DNA of 64,000 nucleotides from Amycolatopsis benzoatilytica AK 16/65 (lineage in GTDB: Bacteria > Actinomycetota > Actinomycetes > Mycobacteriales > Pseudonocardiaceae), in the NCBI RefSeq assembly GCF_000383915.1, contig NZ_KB912942.1, forward strand, positions 7,828,460-7,892,459, given 5' to 3'. The notes below the pieces were generated by a model, which saw nothing but the letters and a program-made list of their open reading frames with translations, did no database searches and had not been told where the DNA came from. Numbering within the stretch: the stretch's first letter is position 1; each line of letters opens with the position of its first letter. Position numbers and translations under genes: made by a program. Below are positions 16,540 through 24,660 of this stretch, piece after piece.

Positions 16540-19287
16540 ATGGCGGAGGCCGGCGCGCGGGTCGAACTGCTCGGCCCGGTACGGCTGCTCGACGGCAGCC
16601 GTGCGGTACCCGTCGGCGGTCCCGGGGTGAGGGGGCTGCTGGCGCTGCTAGCGCTGCGCGTGGGCAAGGTGGTGCCGCTGGACGAGATCATCGATGCCTT
16701 GTGGGGCCACGACCCGCCAGCCACCGCGCGCACCATCGTGCACGGGAACGTTTCGCAGCTGCGCCGGCTGCTGCGCGAGATGGCCGATCCGGTCGCCGAG
16801 ATCCACACCCGTCCGCCCGGCTACCAGCTTTCCCTGGCCCCGGAGCGGATCGACGCGCATCGCGCACGGGCGCTGCTCGAGCAGGCCGCGCTGGAATCGT
16901 CCGAACGCGCCGCCCAGCTGCTCGCCGAGGCGCTCGCGCTGTGGCAGGGCCCGACGCTGGCCGGGGTGCCGGAGTCGGTGCGGGCACCCGAGCTGGAAGA
17001 CCTCCGCCGGGCGATCCACCACGCCCGGGTGGACGCCGATCTCGAACTCGGCCGGTTCGACGAGCTGATCGTGGAGCTCAGCCCGATCCTCCGAGCCGAC
17101 CCGCTCGCCGAACGCACCGCCGGTCAGCTGATGCGCGCGCTCTACCACGCGGGGCGCCGGCGAGAGGCGCTCGAGCTGTACCGCACCGTCTCGCGCGCCA
17201 CGCTGCGCAACCTCGGCGTCGAACCGGGGGCCGACCTGCGCTGGCTGCACGAGCGGGTGCTGAACGACGACCTGGCGGTGCGCGGCGCGTCGGCTCCGGA
17301 GCCGGCCGGAACGCCGTCCCAGTTGCCGCCTGCGCTGCCGACGCTGGCCGGGCGGGAAGAGGAAGTCGCCTGGCTGAACGGGCTCGCGGAGCACGGCGAC
17401 AGCACAGTGGTGGTGTCCGGCACCGCGGGCGTGGGCAAGAGCGCGCTGGTGATCTGGTGGGCGCACCGCGCCGCCAAGCTGTTCCCGGACGGCGTGCTGT
17501 ACGCGGCGCTGCACGGTTTCGACCCGCACCACGCCCCTGCCGACCCGGGCGATCTGTTGTCGCAGTTCTTGCTCGGACTGGGCGTGCCGGCCAACGAGGT
17601 GCCGGAGCAGATCCACGAGCGTGTCGCGCTGTACCGCTCGGTGATCGCCGGCCGCCGGCTGCTGGTGCTGCTCGACGACGCGCGCTCGGCCGAGCAAGTG
17701 CGTCCGCTGCTGCCGCCCGGCGCGCGGTCGATGACGGTGGTGACCAGCCGGTCCCGGCTCGAAGCGCTGGCCGTGTCGAACGCGGCGAAGCTGCGCGTGC
17801 TCGGCACTCTCGCGCCGGAGGCCGCGGTGAGCGTGATCGAGGAACTGGCCGGAGCCGCCGATTTCGACCTGAACCACGCGCTGGCCCGGCTGTGCGGCTA
17901 CCTGCCGCTCGCGCTGCGGATCGCGGGAGCCCGGCTCGCCGCGAGTCCACAATGGACGATAAGCGATCTCGTCGGCGAGCTGGGCAACGAACGCACCCGG
18001 CTGGCCGGTCTGGAGGTCACCGGCGCGGACGACGGCGTGCGCGCCGCGTTCGACGTCTCCTTCCGCGGCCTGCCCGACGGCCTGGCCCGGACGCTGCTGC
18101 GGCTGGGCGCGACTCCCGCTCGGCACACCGGTGCCCACTTCACCGCGGCGGTCGCGGAGATCCCGATCGAGCAGGCCCGCCGCGAACTGCGCACGCTGGC
18201 CGCGCACAACCTGCTTGCTGAGGTCTCTCGCGACGCCTTCGCCCCGCACGACCTGGTCCGGCTGTACCTGCGCGAGCTGGCGGAGACCGAGCTGGACCCA
18301 GCCGAACGCGCCGCCGTGCTGGACCGCGCGGTCCGCTACCACCAGGCCGCATCGGACACCGCGCGCCGCAAGATGCTGCGGATCGTCGACCCGCTCGACC
18401 TGACGGGCTTGGTCCCGCCGGACGCGCTGCCGCCGCTGGGCACCTTCGACCAGGCACAGGACTGGTTCGCCGCGGAATGGCCGAACCTGCTGGCGGTCCT
18501 GGACGCCGCCCACGCGGACGGCCGCTACGCCGACGTGTGGCGGCTGGCCCGGGTCGCGCACACGTATCGCGTGGTGTGCCCGCTGTACGAGGAGTGGGTG
18601 CGGCTGGTCGACCTGGGGCTGGCCGCCGCCGAAGCCGCGAACGAGCCGCTCGGGCAGTGCTGGATGCTGATTTCCCGGTGCGCCATCGCGCTGACGTTCG
18701 AGTTGGCGCAGGACAGCCTCGCCGACGCCGAGCGCGCGGTCGGCCTGGCCACCGGATTGGACGGCCGCTCGCTGACCGTCGCCAAGATCCACCTGGGCAG
18801 CGTGCTGACCCTGCTGGGCCGCTACGACGAGGCGATCGAACGCCTGCTGGAGGCAGCGGCGGAGACCGAGCGGACCGGTGACCTGGAGCTACGCGGCCAG
18901 GCACTCAACAACTGTGCGGAAACCGAGAAGCGCGCCGGACGCCCAGCGGATGCGATCACCCACGAGCTGGCGTCGCTGGAGATCGACCGGCAGCTGGGCG
19001 ACGACAGCTACGCGGTGGTGTCCCTGAACAACCTCGCGGAACTGCACCTGGACATCGGCGACCTGACGGCGGCGGAGAACTACGCGCGCGAGGCGGTGTC
19101 CCTGGCCGTCGCGCGCCAGTTCGAGCTGCAGGAAGGCATCCTGCGAGTCACCCTGGCCCGGATCCTGCGGGCGAAGGGGCAGCCTGGCCTGGCGGCCGAG
19201 CAGTACACCCTGGCGATCGCGCTGTACGAGCGGATGAACCCCCGGCAGGTCGGCGAACTGCGCGAGGAGGCGGCCGCGAACCAGTGA
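16540..19287 (+). CDS. AfsR/SARP-family regulator (OmpR-type HTH, BTAD, NB-ARC, TPR)
   Basis: I prefer ATG 16540 with ggagg at 16524-16528 upstream; a GTG at 16528 is the alternative. The 915-residue protein has an OmpR-like winged helix (residues 1-95, ending RTIVHGNVSQLRRLL), a bacterial transcriptional activator domain (100-245), an NB-ARC ATPase with P-loop GTAGVGKSAL near residue 293 and LLVLLDDARSAEQV (Walker B), and C-terminal TPR-like repeats (about 660-915). Such proteins are ATP-dependent activators of secondary metabolism or development. It lies downstream of ectABCD in the same direction, but no biosynthetic cluster is adjacent, so its targets are unknown. Confidence 0.9.
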   Translation: MAEAGARVELLGPVRLLDGSRAVPVGGPGVRGLLALLALRVGKVVPLDEIIDALWGHDPPATARTIVHGNVSQLRRLLREMADPVAEIHTRPPGYQLSLAPERIDAHRARALLEQAALESSERAAQLLAEALALWQGPTLAGVPESVRAPELEDLRRAIHHARVDADLELGRFDELIVELSPILRADPLAERTAGQLMRALYHAGRRREALELYRTVSRATLRNLGVEPGADLRWLHERVLNDDLAVRGASAPEPAGTPSQLPPALPTLAGREEEVAWLNGLAEHGDSTVVVSGTAGVGKSALVIWWAHRAAKLFPDGVLYAALHGFDPHHAPADPGDLLSQFLLGLGVPANEVPEQIHERVALYRSVIAGRRLLVLLDDARSAEQVRPLLPPGARSMTVVTSRSRLEALAVSNAAKLRVLGTLAPEAAVSVIEELAGAADFDLNHALARLCGYLPLALRIAGARLAASPQWTISDLVGELGNERTRLAGLEVTGADDGVRAAFDVSFRGLPDGLARTLLRLGATPARHTGAHFTAAVAEIPIEQARRELRTLAAHNLLAEVSRDAFAPHDLVRLYLRELAETELDPAERAAVLDRAVRYHQAASDTARRKMLRIVDPLDLTGLVPPDALPPLGTFDQAQDWFAAEWPNLLAVLDAAHADGRYADVWRLARVAHTYRVVCPLYEEWVRLVDLGLAAAEAANEPLGQCWMLISRCAIALTFELAQDSLADAERAVGLATGLDGRSLTVAKIHLGSVLTLLGRYDEAIERLLEAAAETERTGDLELRGQALNNCAETEKRAGRPADAITHELASLEIDRQLGDDSYAVVSLNNLAELHLDIGDLTAAENYAREAVSLAVARQFELQEGILRVTLARILRAKGQPGLAAEQYTLAIALYERMNPRQVGELREEAAANQ

Positions 19288-19512
19288 GCAGGCGGTCGGC
19301 AAGGGGTGCGCTTGAACAATGTTCAGGCTGGTTTCCGCAGGTCAGCGGGCTAATAATCGCGGACGCTTAGTGAATTCTTAGTCAGAGGAGGGGCACTCCG
19401 CGTAGTGTCGGCTCTAATGTCGGTGGAGCCCTAGGGGAGGGGCAGTCTGTGAAGCCGGCGACGGGACCGCAGTCGTTCGCGGACCTGGAAGAACCGCCAG
19501 GAGCGGTTCGGT

Positions 19513-19554
19513 GGCGGTTGGCCGGCCGACATGGGGGTAGGCCGGCCGGCCGCC
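19513..19554 (+). terminator. Long GC hairpin downstream of the AfsR-like gene
   Basis: Arms ggcggttggccggcc (19513-19527) and ggccggccggccgcc (19540-19554) pair over 15 bp (two G-T wobbles when read as + strand RNA), with a 12-nt loop. The position, 226 bp after the stop, suits a transcript end. Confidence 0.5.
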
Positions 19555-19664
19555 AGGCCGGTTTCCAGGGGTTGACTGGTGTCTCTGCCGTCGAGCACGC
19601 GTACAGAAGCCGTCGATCACGCGCTTGGCTCGTTGAGGGGCTCCGTCCGCGGCACCCTTGGTCT

Positions 19665-19719
19665 GTCCGTGAAGGGCCCCTTCACGGACTTAGATTCCCT
19701 CAAGGGGCCCTTCACGGAC
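19665..19719. repeat. Dispersed palindromic repeat, copy 2
   Basis: The left half (19665-19689) is a palindrome with 12-bp arms around one central base, gtccgtgaaggg / cccttcacggac. The right half (19690-19719) is ttagattccctcaagg plus ggcccttcacggac. It is a rearranged version of the module at 3478 in which the outer arms directly abut. Confidence 0.8.
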
Positions 19720-19723
19720 TTCG

Positions 19724-19797
19724 GCGTAACTCCCAAGTGGAACCTCGGCGGAAGCCCCAGGCGTAACTCCCGAGTGGAACCTCGGCGGAAGCCCCAA
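19724..19797. repeat. Tandem 37-bp repeat decaying downstream
   Basis: Two 37-bp units, 19724-19760 and 19761-19797, share gcgtaactccc, agtggaacctcgg and cggaagcccca, with only two visible differences. Degenerate echoes of cggaagcccca continue to about 19875, beside the MmpS-like gene end. Confidence 0.75.
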
Positions 19798-19881
19798 GCG
19801 GACGGAACCAGGGCGAAACCTCGGGCGGAAGTGCCATACGGAAGCCCCAGGAGGAACCCGGCCGGAAGCCCCAGCGGAGAG

Positions 19882-20559
19882 TCACCCCACGTTGGCCGTG
19901 CACAGGGCGATCGAAGTTCCGCTGTTCTCCGCCACCTTCTTCCCGTCGACCAGGATCTGGCAGGTGATCTGGTTCGTCACCCCGGCGTTGGCGGTGTCCG
20001 CCGTCAGCGACAGGATCGGCGTCCCGCCGTTGAACGATCCGTGCCCATGCCAGTCGTCCGTGCTCGGCGGCGACTCCGCGGTCCGCTGGTCGTTCAACGT
20101 CCCGTACCGGACCGTCGCGCCGCCGGCGGAGCTCACCACGAAGTCCACCGTGTGCTTCTCGCCTGATTGCGGCGGAATGTGCAGCTCACCGGCGCGCGCC
20201 GTGCCGAACATCGACGGATACAGCGCCATCGCCCCGCACAGCAGCGCGGCCAGCGCCGAAAGCACGGTGCCGGTGAGCGCGATCCCCAAGCCGCGCATCG
20301 AGCCCTTCGAGGCCAGCACGATTCCGGTGATCCCGGCAGCCAGGCCGATCCCGGCGAGCGGCCAGCCGAGGAAGCCCCAGTCGGCGACGAACGCGACGGC
20401 CGCCGCGGAGAGGCCGAAGGCGGTGGCGAGTGCGCCGGGCCAGTTCGGCTTGCGGTGCAGGTCGTCCTGCGGAGTCTGTTGTGGACGGAGCGGACCAGGG
20501 CGGGCAGTGGTCCGGCTGTGTCGCGCAGCTGCGGCCGGATACGGCTGCTCGGTCGTCAT
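19882..20559 (-). CDS. Membrane protein with MmpS-like C-terminal domain
   Basis: The 225-residue protein has a 40-residue hydrophilic, Pro/Arg-rich N-terminus and three hydrophobic segments (about 43-62, 65-85 and 94-115; e.g. GIGLAAGITGIVLASKG, a DUF4190-like layout). An extracytoplasmic domain follows that resembles MmpS: VDFVVSSAGGATVRYGTLND, ANAGVTNQITCQILVDGKKVAENSG and a final cysteine pair (CQ...LC). In mycobacteria MmpS proteins support MmpL lipid exporters; no MmpL gene is visible here. The MmpS resemblance is by eye and moderate. Confidence 0.65.
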   Translation of the reverse strand: MTTEQPYPAAAARHSRTTARPGPLRPQQTPQDDLHRKPNWPGALATAFGLSAAAVAFVADWGFLGWPLAGIGLAAGITGIVLASKGSMRGLGIALTGTVLSALAALLCGAMALYPSMFGTARAGELHIPPQSGEKHTVDFVVSSAGGATVRYGTLNDQRTAESPPSTDDWHGHGSFNGGTPILSLTADTANAGVTNQITCQILVDGKKVAENSGTSIALCTANVG

Positions 20560-20805
20560 GCGTTCCTCTTCCGGGGTGGGCTGGCGAAGACGCTAGCCCA
20601 GATTCAACCCGGCCTGGGGGAATCGTTATCGACTGACAATGTCATCCATTTACCGTGTCCCGATCAACGGGGTCATTTCCCGTCGGAATGCGCCGGAGCG
20701 CATCATTCTCGGGTCGAAAAGGCGGACTTCCGAAGGTCTCCGCACGCGACTATCGATAGCAAGCTGCCTGGGTAAACCGGCCGTGACCTGCTGGTCAACG
20801 GCGGG

Positions 20806-21690
20806 TCAGTGGTCGAAGAGGCTGACTTCCGGCGTGATCTCGAGCAGCTCGTGCACCGGCCGCCCGCGGCGTCCGTCGATCGTCGTGGTGCGCACGACCC
20901 GCAACCGCGCGGTGACCGGGCGGTCCAGGTTTTCCTTGATCTGGTCGAGCAGATCCTCGGCCACCGCGCCCTGAATGGTGCCGCCGGATTCGCGCTCCAG
21001 GTAGAAGATCCGCCGTCGGGTGCGGACGCCGTCCAGCCGGCCGGTCACCGTCTCGTAGCCGACTGCCTCGCGGGATTCGCGCAGACTGCCTTGCAGCACC
21101 CGCGCCTGCGCCGCCGTCATGCTCCGGGTGACCTGCTCGCCCGCGGTCGGCGTGAGCGCCATGCCGATCCCGGCGTGCTTGCTCACCGCGTTCACGACGT
21201 CGCTCACCGCGTTGCGGACGGTGTCGCGCTGCAGCAGTACCGCGTCGAGCGCGCCGTCGTCGGAACCGTTGGCGGGCAAGAAATCGCAGAGTTCCTTCAC
21301 CGCCCGCTCGGACAGCGTTTCGATGCCGTCGTGGATCAGCGCGTCGTCCAGCGCCGGCTCCGGGAAGCCGAAGAAGATCGCGTTGCCCGCCTGTCCTTTT
21401 TGGATCAGCGGAGCCTTGTCCCGGTCCGCCTGCTGGACGAAGGTGACCTCATTGGACGGATTGCGGATGATGTGGCCGATCTTCGCCGTCGCGTCCTGCA
21501 GCGCCCGGCTGATGTCGGAGAAGGTGTACGCGTCGATGTGCGTCTCGCCGATCACCGACACGTGCAACAGCGGCGCGCGGGACGTCCGCTCGAACTTCGC
21601 GTTCGCCGCCATCGCCGACGCGCGGGCGAGATCGTCGAGCCACGTGCCGCCGGGAATCTCGTCGGCGATCCGCCGGAACTCGTTCCTCAC
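20806..21690 (-). CDS. Protein of unknown function, second gene of an NTase-like pair
   Basis: Start GTG 21690 overlaps the upstream stop by 4 bp (gtga), implying translational coupling. The 294-residue product is soluble and mixed alpha/beta. Visible features are VIGETHIDAYTFSDISRAL, NEVTFVQQADRDKAPLIQ, a region rich in short-chain helices (about 110-200) and a C-terminal beta-rich part with VTGRLDGVRTRRRIFYLE and VTARLRVVRTTTIDGR, which looks like a small barrel. I do not recognise the family. Tight coupling to a nucleotidyltransferase-like gene suggests one two-component function, conceivably a toxin-antitoxin or defence module. Confidence 0.7.
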   Translation of the reverse strand: MRNEFRRIADEIPGGTWLDDLARASAMAANAKFERTSRAPLLHVSVIGETHIDAYTFSDISRALQDATAKIGHIIRNPSNEVTFVQQADRDKAPLIQKGQAGNAIFFGFPEPALDDALIHDGIETLSERAVKELCDFLPANGSDDGALDAVLLQRDTVRNAVSDVVNAVSKHAGIGMALTPTAGEQVTRSMTAAQARVLQGSLRESREAVGYETVTGRLDGVRTRRRIFYLERESGGTIQGAVAEDLLDQIKENLDRPVTARLRVVRTTTIDGRRGRPVHELLEITPEVSLFDH

Positions 21691-22163
21691 CACACCATCT
21701 CCGGGATGCCTCGGCCGCCTTCGGCCCACACCGATTCCCACACGTCCTCGTCGCCGGGGCGGCAGAGGAAACCGTCGAGCATGCCGCCCACCGGCTGGAT
21801 CTGGTCGAGGTACATCGCCGGCTGGCCGACGATGATGCCGCGCAGGGTCAGCAGTCCGTACAGCGCGGTGCGACCGGTGTCGTCCAGTCGCTTCAGCGCG
21901 CCCCAGTCATCGGGAAGCAGCACCACGTCCAGCCCGTGCGGTGGATGCGTGGTGCGGGTGACGAACGCGCCGCCGAGCCAGGCCCGTCCGGACGGGATCA
22001 CCCGCTGGGCGACGCCGAGGTAGCTGTTGAGCGCGCTGAACACGATTTCGCGCTCGTTCTGGTGCGGCGCGTCGTAGACCAGCCGCTCGTAGACGTCGGC
22101 GAGGTCGGCGTGGTGGCGGCCCGGCGGCAGCAGGCTCTGCGGCGTCCAGTGCGGGAGCGCCAT
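21687..22163 (-). CDS. Small nucleotidyltransferase-like protein (resembles DUF6932)
   Basis: The 158-residue protein begins MALPHWTPQSLLPPGRHHADLAD, a start I associate with DUF6932-type proteins. It continues with a helix and SGRAWLGGAFVTRTTH followed by GLDVVLLPDDW, which resembles the G-G/S...DxD strand-turn of a minimal nucleotidyltransferase fold. In the D-x-V-V-L motif only one of the usual two aspartates is clear (GLDVV). It is translationally coupled to the downstream gene at 21690. The function is unknown; minimal NTases of this size commonly act in toxin-antitoxin pairs. The family assignment is tentative. Confidence 0.6.
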   Translation of the reverse strand: MALPHWTPQSLLPPGRHHADLADVYERLVYDAPHQNEREIVFSALNSYLGVAQRVIPSGRAWLGGAFVTRTTHPPHGLDVVLLPDDWGALKRLDDTGRTALYGLLTLRGIIVGQPAMYLDQIQPVGGMLDGFLCRPGDEDVWESVWAEGGRGIPEMVW

Positions 22164-22234
22164 CGGACCTCCTGACGTTGTCCGGGGCCCTCGGCGCCCG
22201 CTTACCGTGCGTAGCCGAATCTACCAGGTGGGTG

Positions 22235-22675
22235 TCAGCCACCGCGTCCAGGCCGCCGGGGCGCGGGTTCGTCGCTGTGCGGCCAGTGCGGACTCTGCTG
22301 GTCTTGGCCGGGCCAGTTCAGTTCGCCGGACAATCGCGGCCGGAGATCGGCCTCCGGATCGGGCAGCGGGCGCGCGCCGGAGTCCGGGTAGCGGGCGTCG
22401 TACGGCTCGTCCGGGTCGACCTCCGGGTAGTCGTTGTAGACCCGCTCCGGCTCGTCCTCGTAATGCCCGTACGGCTCCTCGTAGCCGGAGTCGTACGGGT
22501 TGGCCGGGATGTGCCGGGTCTCCTCGGCGGGCTGCTCGACCGGTGCGGCGAGCGGCGCGGACGGCTGCACCGCCCGCTTCGGCCGGGCGGTGCGCATCAG
22601 CAGCCAGGTCGCCGTCGCCCCGAGCAGGAACGAGACGAGCAGCCAGAGCCAGATCTGCCCGAAGAGCCACAGCAT
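22235..22675 (-). CDS. ArfB-like small membrane protein
   Basis: The 146-residue protein has one N-terminal membrane helix (LWLLVSFLLGATATWLLM, about residues 10-27) and a long acidic, Tyr/Pro/Asp-rich tail (residues 35-146). It starts at ATG 22675, 6 bp after the stop of an OmpATb-like gene. This gene order recalls the mycobacterial arfA-arfB pair of the OmpATb operon, so an accessory role for the channel protein is inferred from context. The tail is low complexity and has no catalytic motif. Confidence 0.6.
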   Translation of the reverse strand: MLWLFGQIWLWLLVSFLLGATATWLLMRTARPKRAVQPSAPLAAPVEQPAEETRHIPANPYDSGYEEPYGHYEDEPERVYNDYPEVDPDEPYDARYPDSGARPLPDPEADLRPRLSGELNWPGQDQQSPHWPHSDEPAPRRPGRGG

Positions 22676-22681
22676 GAGCCA

Positions 22682-23416
22682 TCACCTCTGTTCCACTGTG
22701 ATTTCGACCCGACGGTCGCCGCTCGAGGTGGGGTCCGCGCTGGCCACCGCGAGCAGCCGGTCGGACGGCACGCCCTCGTCGGTCAGCAGCCGGATGACGG
22801 TCAGCGCGCGTTTGCGGGAGAGCTTCAGCGCCGCGCCGCGCCCGCCCGGCCCGTCCGCCACCTGGCCGGTGATCCGGTAGCGGAGGTCGTTGGGGGCGTC
22901 GCGCAGGATCGGCGCGATGTCGCGCGCGGCCTGCTCGCCGTCGGAAGTCAGGTCGGCGCTGTCCGGATCGAAGGTGATCGGCGCGGCCGCGAGTTTCTGG
23001 TCCAGTTCGGCCTGGATCCCGTCGCGGTCGGTCGGCGGCGCCGACGGCGGCGGGGCGGCGGACGAAGTCGGCGGACTGGCCGGCGGGGTGGTCGACGGGG
23101 GCGCGGACGGAGAAGGTACTGACGAGGCCGGCCCGGTCCCGCCGGACACCGTCGCGGACTCGACGCCTTCGACGCCCTGCACGACCCCCAGTGCCCGCCC
23201 GGCCTGCTCGGCCGGGAACCCGGAGAGCGTGGCCTGGCGGCCGGAGAACTGGACATTGCCGCCGACCAGCCCGGCCGCGTCGAGCGCGGAGCGTGACCGG
23301 GCGGAGAGATCATCCTGGATCCCGCCGGCCTGCAGCCAGGTGACCAGGCCCGCGAGCAGGGCGGTGACCACCACCGCCACGGGGATCACGCGAAGCCACC
23401 CTCGTGCACCGGACAT
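22682..23416 (-). CDS. OmpATb/ArfA-like channel-forming protein
   Basis: I chose ATG 23416 (MSGARGWLRVIPVAVVV), which gives a membrane or signal helix at about residues 8-27. The 244-residue protein then has a BON-like domain (about 35-80, LSARSRSALDAAGL... VQFSGRQATLSGFP), a Pro/Ser linker (about 90-120) and an OmpA-like C-terminal domain (about 125-244). The last includes ITFDPDSADLTSDGEQAA, LSRKRALTVIRLL and a final RRVEITVEQR. This is the layout of mycobacterial OmpATb, a peptidoglycan-associated envelope protein linked to acid adaptation. The gene precedes the ArfB-like gene. Confidence 0.78.
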   Translation of the reverse strand: MSGARGWLRVIPVAVVVTALLAGLVTWLQAGGIQDDLSARSRSALDAAGLVGGNVQFSGRQATLSGFPAEQAGRALGVVQGVEGVESATVSGGTGPASSVPSPSAPPSTTPPASPPTSSAAPPPSAPPTDRDGIQAELDQKLAAAPITFDPDSADLTSDGEQAARDIAPILRDAPNDLRYRITGQVADGPGGRGAALKLSRKRALTVIRLLTDEGVPSDRLLAVASADPTSSGDRRVEITVEQR

Positions 23417-23506
23417 AAATATTGACCATATGCCGGGCTCGTCCGCTTGGCGACCTGGTCCGCACCGCCGTTCGGGTGGCTCTCGCCGCGCGGGCTGGTG
23501 CCGACG

Positions 23507-23559
23507 GCCGCCTCCCGCGCGGCGCCGGAGCGGATCCGGGCGTCCGCGCGGGAGGCGGC
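23507..23559 (-). terminator. Terminator hairpin after GDSL hydrolase gene
   Basis: Perfect 16-bp arms gccgcctcccgcgcgg (23507-23522) and ccgcgcgggaggcggc (23544-23559) with a 21-nt loop begin 2 bp beyond the hydrolase stop on the minus strand. This is one of the strongest hairpins in the window. Confidence 0.75.
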
Positions 23560-23561
23560 GG

Positions 23562-24380
23562 TCAGGAAGCGGTCGCGTTGCCCCGTACGTCGAAGTCGAG
23601 GCCGGCCGGGTCGTTCGGCACCAGCGGGGCCAGCTGCGGCCGCTTCGGTGACAGACCGTCACCCATCGACTCGCCGCGCAGCTGGCGGCGGATCCACGGC
23701 AGCAGGTGCACCTTCGTCCAGGCCAGGTCGGACTTGCGCGAGGTCATCCAGGTGGCCGGTTCGGTGCTCGGCGGGTACGGCTCGCGCCAGTCCTCGGTCA
23801 CCGGCACGCCCAGCACCTCGGCGGCGTGCAGCGCGATCCGGCGGTGCGCGTCCGGCGTGAAGTGCAGCCGGTCGTCGCTCCAGGCTCGCTGGTCGTGCAG
23901 CGGCTCCATCGTCCAGAGGTCGACCATCTTCGCGCCGTGCCGGGCCGCGATCGCCCACAGGTGCGTGTTGTAGATCGCGACCTTGCCGCGCAGCACGCTC
24001 ATCACCGACAGCTGCTTGGTGTCCGGCCCGTTGAAGATCACCACCGGGATGCCGGCGGCGGTCAGCTTCGCCACGCCCGCTTCGAACCGGGCGGCGATCG
24101 CGTCGACGTCCACGCCCGGGACGATGACGTCGTTGCCGCCCGCGCACAGGGTGACCAGATCCGGCTTCAGGTCCAGAGCGATCGGAACCTGCTCGTCCAT
24201 GATCTCGTCGAGCATCTTGCCGCGCAGGGACAGGTTCGCGTACTGGAAACCGGCCTCCTCGCCGGCCAGCATCTCGGCGAGCCGGTCGGCCCAGCCGCGG
24301 AACGTCCCGTCCGGCCGCTCGTCGTTGAGGCCCTCGGTGAAGCTGTCCCCGATGGCCACATAGCTGTTGATCCCGTACAC
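23562..24380 (-). CDS. SGNH/GDSL-family hydrolase
   Basis: The 272-residue protein has all four SGNH blocks: AIGDSFTEG (Ser13), a glycine in ANLSLRGK (block II), LCAGGNDVIVPG (block III, Asn) and DRLHFTPDAH (block V, Asp-x-x-His dyad). It hydrolyses an ester, perhaps an acyl or acetyl group; the substrate is unknown. No signal peptide is visible. The C-terminal 55 residues after the fold are an extra basic/proline segment. The start is GTG 24380 with aaagggga upstream. It is divergent from the DUF3159 gene across a 280-bp region. Confidence 0.88.
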   Translation of the reverse strand: MYGINSYVAIGDSFTEGLNDERPDGTFRGWADRLAEMLAGEEAGFQYANLSLRGKMLDEIMDEQVPIALDLKPDLVTLCAGGNDVIVPGVDVDAIAARFEAGVAKLTAAGIPVVIFNGPDTKQLSVMSVLRGKVAIYNTHLWAIAARHGAKMVDLWTMEPLHDQRAWSDDRLHFTPDAHRRIALHAAEVLGVPVTEDWREPYPPSTEPATWMTSRKSDLAWTKVHLLPWIRRQLRGESMGDGLSPKRPQLAPLVPNDPAGLDFDVRGNATAS

Positions 24381-24437
24381 GCTGGGTTCCCCTTTCCCGT
24401 CAGTGCGCGCCTGTTCCCCGTGAAGATTCCCCGGATG

Positions 24438-24456
24438 TAGTTGTACACCCCAACTA
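24438..24456. promoter_or_regulatory. Inverted repeat in divergent promoter region
   Basis: Arms tagttg (24438-24443) and caacta (24451-24456) with a 7-nt spacer lie 58 bp upstream of the GDSL gene. The rest of the 280-bp region is AT-richer than average but holds no gene. The cognate regulator is unknown. Confidence 0.35.
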
Positions 24457-24660
24457 ACAGTCGGACGTCCCCGTATCCTTCCCGTCGGACATGACGAGTT
24501 TGACGAGATGTCACAGTCTCTTACTTTGTCGGGGGTTTCCGCCTCCGCATTACGGTATTTTCACCGGGAGGAAGCTCGCGAACCGGGCACTGCCAGGCAC
24601 GTTGTGGGCTAGATCTCCCGGCCTGGGGGTTCCGCCGCGAGTTGCGGCAGGCTGGTAGCC

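Larger units (their letters stand above)
19288..19881. other. Repeat-rich intergenic region without a confident gene
   Basis: About 590 bp lie between the AfsR-like gene and the convergent MmpS-like gene. The region holds a strong hairpin (19513-19554), a palindromic repeat (19665-19719) and a degenerate tandem array (19724-19875). A short open frame from GTG 19449, with ggggagggg upstream, runs into the repeats. It could be a decayed small gene but has no recognisable similarity. Confidence 0.6.

Noticed and set aside
19449..19766. 105-codon frame with a fair ribosome binding site after the AfsR-like gene, considered as an AfsS-like small protein.
   Set aside because: Over half of it is encoded by the palindromic and tandem repeats; no AfsS-like repeats or other similarity.
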